Shown here in pieces: positions 1-12,300 of a stretch of 64,000 nt of DNA. The stretch is taken from contig NC_049979.1 of the NCBI RefSeq assembly GCF_000003815.2, forward strand, positions 9,446,267 to 9,510,266. Direction: 5' to 3'. The notes beneath the pieces were generated by a model. That model ran no database searches. It was given only the letters and a program-made list of their open reading frames with translations, and was not told the origin of the DNA. Numbering within the stretch: the stretch's first letter is position 1; each line of letters starts with the position of its first letter. Both the position numbers and the translations under genes were made by a program. This DNA comes from Branchiostoma floridae (taxonomy: Eukaryota; Chordata; Leptocardii; Amphioxiformes; Branchiostomatidae).

Positions 1-924
1 CAACATCTCAAGCTACAGCTGGATCCTCAAACTCTCTCTCCAGATATGCCAACTAACTGAAGCATATCAATGTATGGCCCTTTTTGAAATCATTAGCAAG
101 AAAAGGCTGAGGTTCTGATGTTAAGTTCTAAATAAAGCAAAAATATTACCCTGTTGAGCCTGCTATCAAACTGTCTTTCTACTACTGATGATAAGTTCTA
201 GATGGTGTGTATTGGAAGACAACTTCTTAAGTTTGTTTAAAGAAGAGCCCTTTTACGCCCCTTTATGTCTTTTATTTTATAAGAATATTTAACTACACTG
301 TAACACAAATGGCAGCAAATGAAAAGTGTCGGAAGTGACTGGTCATTTTTGAAGAGGGCAAGAGTTATTAAAAATTTGATCCATGTACACTAGGGCTGGG
401 TACCGGTACAGAAAATTCAGGTCCAGGTCCGGTTCAGGTCCAGAGGATCAGGTCCAGGTCCGGACCTGAACCTGGACCTGATTCAGTATGACTCATACCA
501 ATGGTCCATTTCACTACAAAGAAATCTGTTTGGTGGAGTATTAGGCTTACACTGGCGTTTTAAAATCCTACAACGCTATTTGCACCTGTGCGATTGGCTG
601 TAAAACTTAGTAGAAATTACTATAAGCTCTACTCTACTTCAAACTTGTTATTTTCTTCCACCTGCAAGCGCCAAAACGTGTGAATGCCTGATAAAATAAT
701 CTGTTAATTTGCTAATCGGTCCAACATCCGGTCCACCTAATTTTTTCAGGTCCGGTTTTTCTGGACCGGTCCAATAAGAAAAACCGGTTTTGTACCGGTA
801 CGCTGTACCAATACCCAGCCCTAATGTACGCCTTTGTGTTGGAAGAAAGATTAGCAATGCACCATTAAGTACAACACACATGGAAGCACAGTAAAGGAGT
901 CTAAGTGAGCAAACAGTGTTGTAC
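1..924. other. USP34: Intron of USP34 (after exon 45)
   Basis: No coding exon could be fitted here. The left window edge cuts this intron, so the following USP34 exon lies outside. The only recognisable content is the inverted-repeat element at 391-823; the rest is AT-rich sequence without a clear signal. Confidence 0.6.
391..823. mobile_element. hAT-like non-autonomous DNA element (MITE), 433 bp
   Basis: The ends are imperfect inverted repeats: the left end starts TAGGGCTGGGTACCGGTAC and the right end finishes CCCAGCCCTA. Flanking octamers ATGTACAC (383-390) and ATGTACGC (824-831) differ at one base, consistent with the 8-bp target duplication of hAT elements. The subterminal parts carry repeated GGTCCAGGTCCGG-type motifs. 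There is no transposase frame. A second, interrupted member in the opposite orientation is at 42241-45121. The superfamily call rests on duplication length only. Confidence 0.65.
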
Positions 925-3900
925 CTGATGAGAGTGGTCCAGCAGGACCTGCCCTCCAGACAGTTGAGGTAGCAGTTCAGAGTGGCACGTTTGAAGGCCA
1001 CGATGTCCTGCTGTTCCTGCTTGGTCATCTCTGGTCGCCTGGCAACAAACAGCTGCATCAGGTGGAACAGCTCCTCCACAGCCTGGGGGGACGGTTAGGG
1101 AATGTGAATAATAATAATGATAATAATAACAACAATACTGTAAATTCTTCTTCTTGTTTGTGCTCTTGTACTACGTAATACCCCTAAAGTTGAGACAAGT
1201 GGCCATAGAGAGGAGTGCTAGGCTATTACTGCTGCAATCTCATGTGCAGGTTGACTGCAGGTGCTGTATACATTGGTTAAACCAATCAATCAGTCAGGTT
1301 CAATTAATAGTTCTCAGCATCTTCGAATTTAACTCAATAGTTGACAGGTAATATTTAACTTTGTGGCACTAATAAGCTTGTGGTGACACAATACAAGTGA
1401 CAGCACATATTTGTGGTGTATGGAGTTTAATGTAAGAGTTGGTAACAATAGAAACAAAGACAAATGACGACAGGAAGTAGCTCACCACAGGGTACTGGTT
1501 GGCGTGCGGTGTGAGGTTTTTGAAGGCCCACTGCATGTTCTGGTGCGAGGCCAGCTGCCGGGCAAACTGGGCAGACATCTGACAGCACATGCGCAGGATG
1601 GCGTAGTACGCCGGCAGCATGCCGCGGTTAAACACCACCACCTCCTGGTCATCATGGTCCGCTCTGGGAAGGAAAACAAACATCTCTGTAGTAAAGGTAA
1701 TGGTCCCACAGCCTTTGAAGCCAAGGATTTTTAATCCAATGTGTAGAATACACTGAGTACTAGGTTCTCCTCTATGGAAGAAGACCATAGAATACAAATA
1801 TACAGTGTGAGCAAAGTTATCCAAATTCTAACTACAAGATCATCAGGAATTCTCATTATCATCTCCAAAAATAAATCCAGGAAAAGGGACATTAAAGAAG
1901 ACTCTTGTCAAATTAAGACCCTGACCAACATCATTGTTTCAATCCTGGAGACATAATAACTACTGTAATAACTACTATGGTGAGTATCACTCTGTATTTC
2001 TGCATACTGCTACAATGTAACAACAGTTACTCCTAAAGTCTTTACAGTTCTACACCAAAGAGCAGACTGAGTGAAACTTACAGTATGTAGTTGAAGGGAA
2101 TGTTCTTGGTGATGTGTGCATTCTGAATGATGAGCTGAATGTTTTCTGGGCAGTCCACACAGACATGATGCCAGAACAGCAGCAGGGCCTATAGCAGCAA
2201 GGAACAACAAATACACATGTGATATCTACAACAGTCATCATACATTTTGTATAGTGTGAAACACATTTATGATACCATCAAAATTCTCAAGTTAACATGA
2301 CCTTAGATGATAGCAAAAAATACATATTCTCAGTATAGCACTGTTCTGAAGACTACAACTTAACAAAAATGACACAATTTTTGGAAATCCTGTTTGCCAC
2401 ACATAGAGATACTGCAATAAATGTTTCAACATGTGATTGCTAAGTTATTGACAGATACACTATCTTGCTTAAGGTTTGTGTAACAGAATGTGTCTGTCTG
2501 ATGCAGCAGTACTTAAACTCATGGTCATGCATGACAGAAAGGAATTAACAACACAACACATCATATACCCCCCCCCCCTCACATATGAGTTAACACATAT
2601 CAAAACACATAATATACATCCATGGCTGCATCCATGCTCACTCACTTGATGTTTGAGACATCTATTTCAAATTTGACGTTTTGGGAAACAACCTCTTCCC
2701 CCATCCTATGGGACCAACTGTTGTGAAAGTTATACTGTTTTACTCAAAGTGATAACCATTTATTTACCTGCTTGTTGTGGTTGATGGGAATGGCTGGCTC
2801 CGTGAGCTTAGGATGTAACACCTGCCACAGGTCGTTCACATACCTGGTCAACTGTGGGGAAAAAATACATGTTTTAATCAAATGCAAAATTACAGACCTA
2901 ACTTCTGCTATGGCAGCATTACAAAAAATACAAAGCCTTTACCCGGCAATACTGCAGAAGTCAAAGATTGACTGCCTTGAAGCATGACTCAAGACCAGGC
3001 ACTAGTGGGTCAGCTGGGTTTACGTGTATGCAGTTTTTTTAAGTACTAATCGAGCATCTTTAAAAAAATGACACCATCTCTAACTTACCATGAGCTTCTC
3101 TGTTCTGGACACTAAGCAGTAAGTCATCAGGGCAAAGTATTGCACAAGTTTGACGGTTCCGTGGGCCGTGTGGTCAGCATAGATCCGGGCACGACCCAGC
3201 AGGCGCAGGAGCAAGGAGTACACCTGGGCAACCACAGGAAATACACAATGTTAGATATAGAGATCTTCATTTTAACATATGATTTCTGATTTAAGTCAGA
3301 ACAAATTTGTCACTGCACTGACTCACACAGATACAACTACTGCAATTTGCAGGCAAGCCCAAATCCTTGATTTATCATTTCTCTAACCAACAAATATGAA
3401 GCATATGCTGTATACTCGTGTACAATTGCATCTTTAATTCTTTATGCACACATCCCACTGGTGCACTCGCAGTCAAAAAGTTTGGTTGTACCAAAGTGCA
3501 TATGCGCCCAGAAGTTTGGAACCCAGCTTATGGACATCTTAACTTTGTCGTGGTAATGTTCTTGTCTGCCTCGTGTGGTGCCAATAGTGATCTGTGTCTC
3601 CCAAAATACTATGGTATCATGACAGGTGTGTAGAACTGAAGTGTACCTGGTGTAGGATGGCGGTGGCTTCAGGGGTCATCATGATGTCCTTGTTGGGGCT
3701 GTGGAGGTTCCGTGCTGAGCGGAACATCTGTCTGAAGTGGTTGTTGGGGACCAGGGAGGCCAACAGGAACCCAGCAGCTGAACAAGGAGGGAATAAGGAG
3801 GTTTTTTTCACGATACATGTTTTATTCAGGGAACTAAAAATGTGGAAAAACATTCTGCAATGAGTATCATCAGCAATTGCGGTAACAACAAAAAATTCAA

Positions 3901-6319
3901 GAAGGACCTTATAAATACTATAAGATACTAACGAATCGAGACCCCTTCTTCTTGATATTGTGTAAAGGTGAACCCAGGTGCCTGATGGTAATGTAAATGT
4001 TCTTGGAGGTTTTATTTTCATGACACTACAAATATTTGTTTCCAATAAATTACTGTAGTAACAGTACTACAGAACTGTGTAACACTTAAAATCTGCTCTC
4101 CCCCTTGTACAGCGAAATTAAGTCCTACAAAGAGAAATAACTGAATGTACTCACAGTTTCTGACCCTGATGTTACTGGAGGCCAGGAGGTACATCTCTGC
4201 CCACGTCTCCATGGACTGCAGCACCCAGCTGTGAACCAGCTTGTTACGTGGGGTCTGGATAGCCAGCCAGTCAAAACACTGCTGTGGGTTGTACTCAGTA
4301 ACCTTCAAGAAAAAAAGAACAACTATACATTAACACCTGAGAACAAATAGTAATTGCAATATCATACCATTGTCGTATGTAACTCAATATATGGGTGTCA
4401 TCATATGTATCACCTGGGTACCATCCTTCCTTTCCCTGGAAGGAACTGACAGAAAGTCTGGCAGTTACTACGGAGGCTGGTACCTAGGCTAATATCATCA
4501 AGTACAGTCTCTGTCGGCTGGGCTTCGCAAACGAAGATCAACTACTAGGGTTAGGTCCACATCGGATGCAGGAAGGCTGGTGGCTAACCAGTGTTATACA
4601 AGATGGGAATGTTCTTGTTGGCCCCATGTTTGTCCCATGCATGCTGGGGCAAACATGTGATGATTCAATGCTTGTTTGCCCCATGTTTGCCCCAGGCATG
4701 CTGGGAGACACAGATCGCTATGGCTACCCATAGGGATCTGTGTCTCCCAGCATGCTATTGGATTGTGTATAGAGCTGAAGTGTACCTGGTGTAATATGGC
4801 AGTGGTCCCAGGTGTCATAGACAAACCTAGCCACAGCAGAACGCAAGTACCCCAAACACATGATACTCACATCCCATATCCTGTTGAGGATGAGCTGTGT
4901 GAAGGACGGCATGCCCGGGGGACCCCCCAGGAACTCCACCAGCATGGACAGCAGCTTGAAGAAGGGCTGGGAGCCGTCCGGGTTCAGCTTGGCGATGGAG
5001 TGGAAGATCATGGACACGATGGCCTCCGCCAGCCGCGGGTTGTACCGGGTCAGACTGAAGATCAGGTTACACGTCTGCCGCAGGTTGATGTTGTCCCGTA
5101 CTTGCTGGTAAAGGAAGGGGAATCCCTGTGCAACAGCAAAAAGGAGAGATTGTTCATTGGGCAAATGAGCAGTTGTCATCAATTGAATAATGCAGCTTTA
5201 CTTTGCTACTGTACATGTTTTAACGTCACCAGGTCACCCCTACTCTTTTTGATAAGCATGTTGGGTTCTTACATGCATGGCACCTAAGGCTAACAACTCT
5301 CAAGGCTCCCACCTATATTGTACATGATACCAGTACCTCCAGTAAAGGATGTAGGATGCATCACCATCCTTCATTCAAACAAATGAATGGAATTGTGCAT
5401 TTCTGCCCTTAGCTATAACAGTGTAATATAACTAGCTGCAGCAGCACTGTTTGCTGCAAAGCTACAAGCTGTAGAGATACAGATACAGAAGTTTATGTGT
5501 GATGCCAAAGGCAGTTATACCAGTTATAAATATACAGACACTGACCTTTCCTGTAGTTAGCACGGCCAGGTCGTTCTGAGACAGGCTGAGCTGCCTCTCA
5601 GCGCGGGACGTCTCCACCAGCAGGGCCACCAGGGCGATCATCTTCTCCAGCGACGTGGGGCGGTACTTCTCCTCCGGCAGCGTGATGACATCATCATCCT
5701 CTTCCTCCTCCTCATCCTCAGACACAACTTCCACCTGGGGAAGAAACAATCTCATGTCTGACAAATGTCTCCAGAAAAAGCCAACTTTGGGAAAATTCTA
5801 CATAACACCAGATATTTCTTCATCTTTTAATCTAAAACTTGAAGAACAACCCTTTGTACGTGACCTACTGATGCTACAAACACTTTCTCATATGTTATCT
5901 TAAGAGACAAGTCACTGCTTAACAATCTATCTTGTCAGCCAGTTATCCTTTCCTGGAAATGAAAATATGAGTTAACAGCCAACAATAGCTTGTCTAGGGC
6001 TACATGTAGTTCCATGTAAAAGCCTTTGCTAACCCTGGCCGTATGTTTTATACAGCTTAATAAATGAAATCAACTTGCTGAAGTTGATTCTTGTTTGCTG
6101 CCCACATGGTTTCCAAAACTACAGGCCATTTTAGATTTGATTGCAGATGTAACTTACGTAGTCAGGAGACTTGTTGCCCAGGTAAAAGTTGGCCATGATG
6201 GAGATGGCCTCTATGGCAATCATGAAGTGTTTTTCCTCCTCCCCTTTCTGTGCAAAGTCCAGCAGCAGGGAGAAGTATTCCGTCAAGTGTTTGCTGTTGG
6301 GCCGAACACCGTGCTCGAG
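925..6319 (-). CDS. USP34: USP34 exons 36-45, helical region after the protease domain
   Basis: Exons in transcript order: 6319-6158, 5734-5546, 5125-4871, 4302-4155, 3777-3647, 3223-3089, 2851-2768, 2188-2082, 1663-1486, 1082-925. Phases are 0,0,0,1,0,0,0,2,0,2 at the exon ends. The block encodes segments highly similar to human USP34, for example LEHGVRPNSKHLTEYF, EKMIALVALLVE, RQTCNLIFSL, EFLGGPPGMPSFTQLIL, PRNKLVHSWVLQSMETW and HQNMQWAFKNLTPHANQYP. Exon 37 starts with an acidic stretch (SEDEEEEEDDD) that matches an acidic stretch in the human protein. The region is predicted to be all-helical, HEAT/ARM-like, probably for scaffold or substrate binding; that role is inferred. The end of exon 40 is partly duplicated in the intron at 4600-4830. 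Confidence 0.92.
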
Positions 6320-9300
6320 CTGGAAGAAAATACACAGGAATATGTATTTTTACCTCTTCATAGAAGTAAGGTTGCAGGGAAAATATTAGGATCTGCAAAT
6401 TGTTATGTATTGTTTTTAAATCGAACAGAGACAAGCAAAATATCTATGCAGAACACTAGACCTGACTCGAGGGACTTGTGGAGGATCTGACGAAAGTTTT
6501 TGACTACAAAAAAATAAGGTTATACTAATAGTACATTTTGCCATTAAGACATCTGTACAAAAGGATTATAATCCAATTTCCTACAATGATTGCAGCTTAA
6601 GGTAGGATTTCAGGGTGGCTGAGGAGTTTTGGGGGGTGTTTTTGGTCTTCAAAAATTACCATCTTAGATAATGTATGGACCTTGATTTTTTCTAAGGTAG
6701 TACCCTAACGCATAAGGATAATTTATGCAAATTGGTATGATGTCACAATGACGTCATCAACTACTTTTAGGCCACGCCCATTTTTAGAAAAAAAAGCCTA
6801 AAAAGCCTAAATTTTGACTTGTATTTTGTCTGTTATTATTGAAACTTTTCAGAAATGTGCATAATAGTGATTTGAATAGATCTGGGCGTGGATTTTATCA
6901 TACCTTGTCATGCTGATTTTTTATTAATTTTTTTCCTGAAATTTTAATTACCCCTAATGCTAACAGCATTTGGGAGCACTAAATAGCATTGTTTTGCGTC
7001 GGGAGCACACGAAGTTTTTCCTTACAGGGTAAATTTCATAATAAAACTAATTTTACACATTTTCGATGAACAGTTTTTCAAAAATTAGGCCGTAAAAATC
7101 AAGTTGTTGTGGTAGTAGTGACGTAATCCAATTTTACAGGTTGTAAAAAGACCAAAGTGATGTTTTTGAGGTCAAATTTGAATTCAGCATGTGCCAAAAC
7201 CCCTGTATACTAATTTTTTTTCTTGTATCTTCAAGGATAGGGAAAATATGGTGATTTTGCATATTTAATTAGTGGACTCTGATTTTATTACCCCTGGAAC
7301 TCAATTATTCAGGATTATTCATCATTTCTGAACTAGATGTATAAATTTCAGGACAATAATTCAAATCAACATATTATAAAACCCCTGTACACCAATTTTT
7401 TCCTCGTATCTTGTATGAGTACAGAGATATTGTAATCTTGCATATTTAATTAGCTGATCAAGAGAAATTATGCATAATTTTCAGGCCTTTCAATGGCCAT
7501 AACTCTCTAACGGTATGTCCGATTTTGTTGAAATAAAAACCATTCTATTTGTTTGACTAAGACCTATCCAATGATATCAAGTTTTAAAAGTTATGATGAG
7601 TCTGAAATTTTTGCGTAATTTTAGACAGCTACTTTGACCTTGAATTTTGACAGACAAAAAGGAACATTTGATGGGAAAGTATGTTAGATTATGAAAATAG
7701 AATTACACAGAAAATAACATTGATAGTTATTTTTTGGAAAATATCATTTTGAAATTTTGCTCAGCCACCCTGAGATACTACCTTAAGTTCTATTGTTAGC
7801 ATTACGTTTATGGTTAAGGTTGTCTTCTTGATGGCGAAACATCTTGGTGGCCAAATGTCCAGAAATAAAAAATGAGACACACAATCATGTAGATACAACA
7901 TTAGCAGACTATAGGAGTATTGTCTTCAAAGTTTAAGATTGGCAGGTTTACTTACCAGACTCAGCAGCATCTTGATGAATCTTGTCACACAGGAGAAACA
8001 ACCGATATCCTCGACACTCCCCTCCCCTTCTATCACGGGCTGTAAGTATAACGGGGCGTGTCGAGGTCTGAGCTGGTTGATCACGTGCGCCACTAATCTC
8101 TGGAACATCTGCCGCATCATCTGGTTCGGGCACTTGATTAAAATCTGCATCGGCCACCAATCGTCCTGGGCCATGTGGTCCAGGAACCACTCGTCGGCCT
8201 GGGGATTGGAGTTGAAGTGTTTGGTCAACAGCTCGATCCACTGCAGCATGGTGGGCTTCTCCTTGGAATGGATCAGAGTCTCCAGCACAAAGGAAGCGGT
8301 GAGTTTGGCGGACAGGAGGGACACTTCCCTGGTGGGGTCCGGCAGGGTGGTGGGAATGTAGCTGCACATCTGCCACATGAAGTTGAAGTAGGTGTGCTCG
8401 AAGATGCTCTTGTCCTGCAAGAACTGCATGTTGTCCTGCCATATCCACTCCGACAGGTCCTTGGACAGGTCAAACTTTTCGGGCATTTCCCTCTGCCGCT
8501 CCTCCTCCGGCTGGCACCTCTCGTAGAACAGCATGTAAGCGCTGTGAGTCTTCTCGAACGAGAAGTCCATGAACTTGTCCGTGACCGAGTCGTACGTCTT
8601 TGTCGTCATCTCTCCCCCGAAACATTCTGAGGCTAGCTGTGTGGAATCAAACTGCTTGACCTCGGCGTCGTTAAAAAGGTACCACTTGTCACCCGACCCT
8701 ATCCTGTCCCTGATGAAGCTGTAGTAGTGCCCCCCGTCTGCCGTTCCTGTGTGAACGGTCACACCTATAAGTTCATACTCATAGCCGTCTAGCTGTTGCC
8801 TGCTGCCCTCCTCCCCCATGAGATAGTCCTCCGTGTACACGCTCATGTCCAGCTTGGGGGGGAACGAGAAGTGTGTGTTGACTTTTTCCTTCATCATCGT
8901 CACCATGTTGAACGTATACCTCATGGTGTTGAAGCACAGGTACCTGGGAAGCTTCTTGAAGCACGCCCGCTTCTCTGCCCGTACTTTCTTGCCGCACTGG
9001 GAGCACGTGTACATGTTATCCCCCTCCAGTGTGTCCTTCACAGTCACCTCGTCTAACGACTCATACAGATTCTTCATATCTGCTACTTGGCACCTCACAG
9101 TGTAGAACTCCTCCAAGTTACGACTGACATGTGTGCAGTCTAAAGACACCACGTTATTTGTGATCACACCACCGAAGGATTTCTTTACAGTGTCCTTCAG
9201 CTCAGGTCCCATTTCCTCAAGTTTGGTGATGAGATCGGTAAAGAACTCTGTCATGTCTTTCTGCTCTCCAGTGTTGATGGGCTGTTTGTCCATGGTGTAC

Positions 9301-12300
9301 ACCTTACAGAAGTTTCTAGGGTTGTACGCTTTCCGCTCACTCTCCAGAAGGAATGCAAACATTCTTTGAAGCTCCATCAGCGTGGCCACATTCTGTATGT
9401 CCTCTTTGACTTTGGAAGCTAAAATGGCTGCCCTCAGCTGGGGCATCATGTATAGCTGCTGTATACAGGAAGCCATGTAGCACGTAGCGCCCAGATTGGT
9501 CAGTCCAACAAAACCGCACGGGGAACGCCCGTCCTCGTGCGGCCAGTAGTTCCACGGGTACGGAGCGTGCACGTTCTGCGTGTGCTGCGCCATCATCTTC
9601 CCGTGAAGCAGCTTGTAATTGTCCAGACAGCCCTTCACCAGTTCCACCATGAGGTCGTACGCCGCCGACCGGCAGTTCTGCGACTTGCACTTGGGTTGGT
9701 CCCTGTCTTCCATGGTGGGCAGTTTGAACAGACACTCGAATATCACCTTCACCAGCTCCTGACCGTGCTTGGAGTACTTGAACGGAGGATTGTGCTTCAC
9801 GACAGCCGTGCAGAGTCTCAGCAACCCGCACAGAGCATCATCATCCACGGTGTTGTGTCTCTGCTCGTGGATCTTTCTCACAGAGATGCACTTTGCCAGA
9901 TGTCTCGCCAGCGCGTCCACATCTACGATATCAATGTTGTCCTCCTGAGCCTGGTGGAGGACCTCGGGGTTGATGGCATGGTCCACAAGTCGGCAGAGGA
10001 GCCAGAAGTAGTCCTTACAGCCAGGGCCATACAGCTCACCCTTCTCATCATCTGGAGGCTTTGGAAGCAAGAACACAACAGCCATTAGGAAGTTTTTCAG
10101 AAATTCACCCATATTGAGTAAAATGTAAGGATGTGACAATGTGATAGACTTTTCATTGTCTCAGAGCAATGACTGGGACTAAGCAGTGTGTTTGACCAAC
10201 ATTGGTATTTTGTAGAGCTATCAATGCAATTTTTGTAGCAGAGGTACCGACTAGGAAGTATGATGCTCTGCAAAAAAATACAAGCAATACAAAAAGCTTT
10301 GACAACAACATAAAAGTTTGTCCTACAATAATGTACCCTTTCATTTCATACAGCCCTATAGAACATCCAACAAATACTAGAGCCCATACCACTGGTTGGT
10401 CCCCTACCTCTAGTGGAGGTGTGATGAGTTGTGCTGCTGACAGGAAGCTCAGCAGGGCAGACAGGAGGGAGAAGATGAAGGTGTGACTCTCACTGGTGGT
10501 GGACATGCACAGCTTGTACAGGCCGCTACACGCCTCCCGTCGTACTGTGGGCTGGGACAGCAACATAACAACTCAAATTACAGATCTTACATTAGGCTAC
10601 AAGAGCACCAAGCCTGTTGGTCAATAATCTATCAGTAAACTTTGGTCTCAAGATCCTCTGCGTTTATCAGAAGGATGTTCATTTTTACAAGTAAGTACGT
10701 AAATATTGTATAAAGGTATGAAAAAAGGTTAAGGGAGTCCCATAGCCTTTTGGAGGCCATGGGGGCAATATCCACTGTGTCTTGGACACAGTATTGAAGG
10801 GAGGAGACCATCAGGTACCCATCAGCCCATCAGGTACCCATTTAGACCTGGGTGGAGTGAGGAAGGTTGTACATGTATATTACAATGCCTTTCACAAGGA
10901 CACTACATCTAGCAAGGATGCCAGGAATCCAACCTGAAACCTCTCATGTCTACCATTTAACACCACATTCACAAACCTTTCAGCATTTATAACAACGCAA
11001 TACATGTATATGGAAAGGAACATCTTGTCCCATACCTCTGGTGCATCCAGTACAAGTCTCTGTAGCCAAGCCTGGAACTGCTTGGTCCTGGCCAGTGAGT
11101 TGGCCACTTCTGGCACACTGCACACCCAGGACACCAGCAGCCTCATCCCGTGTCTCACCACCTCAGACTTCCCCCAGTACACGCTCAGCACGCTGCCCGC
11201 GTCGCTCGGAGCCGCCGCCTCGTACAGAACGCTCATCAGTCTCTCCAGCATCGGGTTCTCGTCCATCATCTGGAGAACCGAGGATCGAATCTTTGGCACT
11301 GAACTTTTCTCGTGGTCTCCCGTGGACTTCTTGCTCCTGCTGTGCCGAGACCGTTTCCTGGGGGTCTCGTAGTCTCCGCTGGTGTCTGCCTCAAACACGC
11401 TGTCTTCAGAATTGGGGGTGATCTCCAGAGTTTCCATGGCAAAGTGGTAGAGAAGTTTTAACAGAAGGGCCAGGGTGTCTTGCTGCCACTGTTGAAGAGA
11501 GCAAATATGTTAAAATATCATGATGGGTATCAGTCAATAAAAGTTTTATCTGACCATATCTATGATACAAAAAGTTAAAGTTTAAGTTCTTCCAACACCA
11601 GATAGTGCAAAAGGTGGCGCCCATCTCTGTTTCGGTAGGTCTGGGCCACACAACGTTTGTGCAATCATTACAGCTTGGGCTAATCCACTGGTAGGGTTCA
11701 ACTACATGTACCATAATCTATCTCAAATGCTGAGTGCTAAGCAGAGAACGCAGCATGTACCATTATTGAAGTCTGACTTTGGTATGACTCAGCTGGGGAT
11801 AAAACTCACAACCTACCGAATGCAAGACGAACACTCTACCAACTTAGCCATTGCACAGGAATATGCCACAACACCACAATAACTACTGGTACATGTAATC
11901 TAAAATGTCACTGCATCTAGAGATCAAGACAAAGTAACATGCAGACATTACAAAACAGTTCCCACCTCGCTCCATCTCTTCCCGTCCTGTGCTTGAAGAC
12001 AGCCTGACATGAAGATACTCAGTAGGTGCTGTAGACCACCAGTAGAGATGAACTGCAAGATATTGTGCAAAATGATTATACAGCCAGGGAGCTACTGAAT
12101 GAAGAACAGAAGCAGCTTGTAGCAAAAATTCACAAACTGAGTTCAGCTCATAATCTTAACATGCACAGAAAATATTGGTACATCATTACCGAATGTGAAA
12201 GCATCAGTTTGAAACTTTCCCAGATAACCATGTAGATGGATTTCTTGTAGCTGTGTAAGTTAGTAAGATAACAACTGTTCTTACATGTTGTGTCCAGGCA

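Noticed and set aside
9537-10088. 183-codon plus-strand frame opposite the USP34 protease exon
   Set aside because: Antisense shadow of a strongly coding exon, with no independent signal; the same holds for the other plus-strand frames over USP34 exons.
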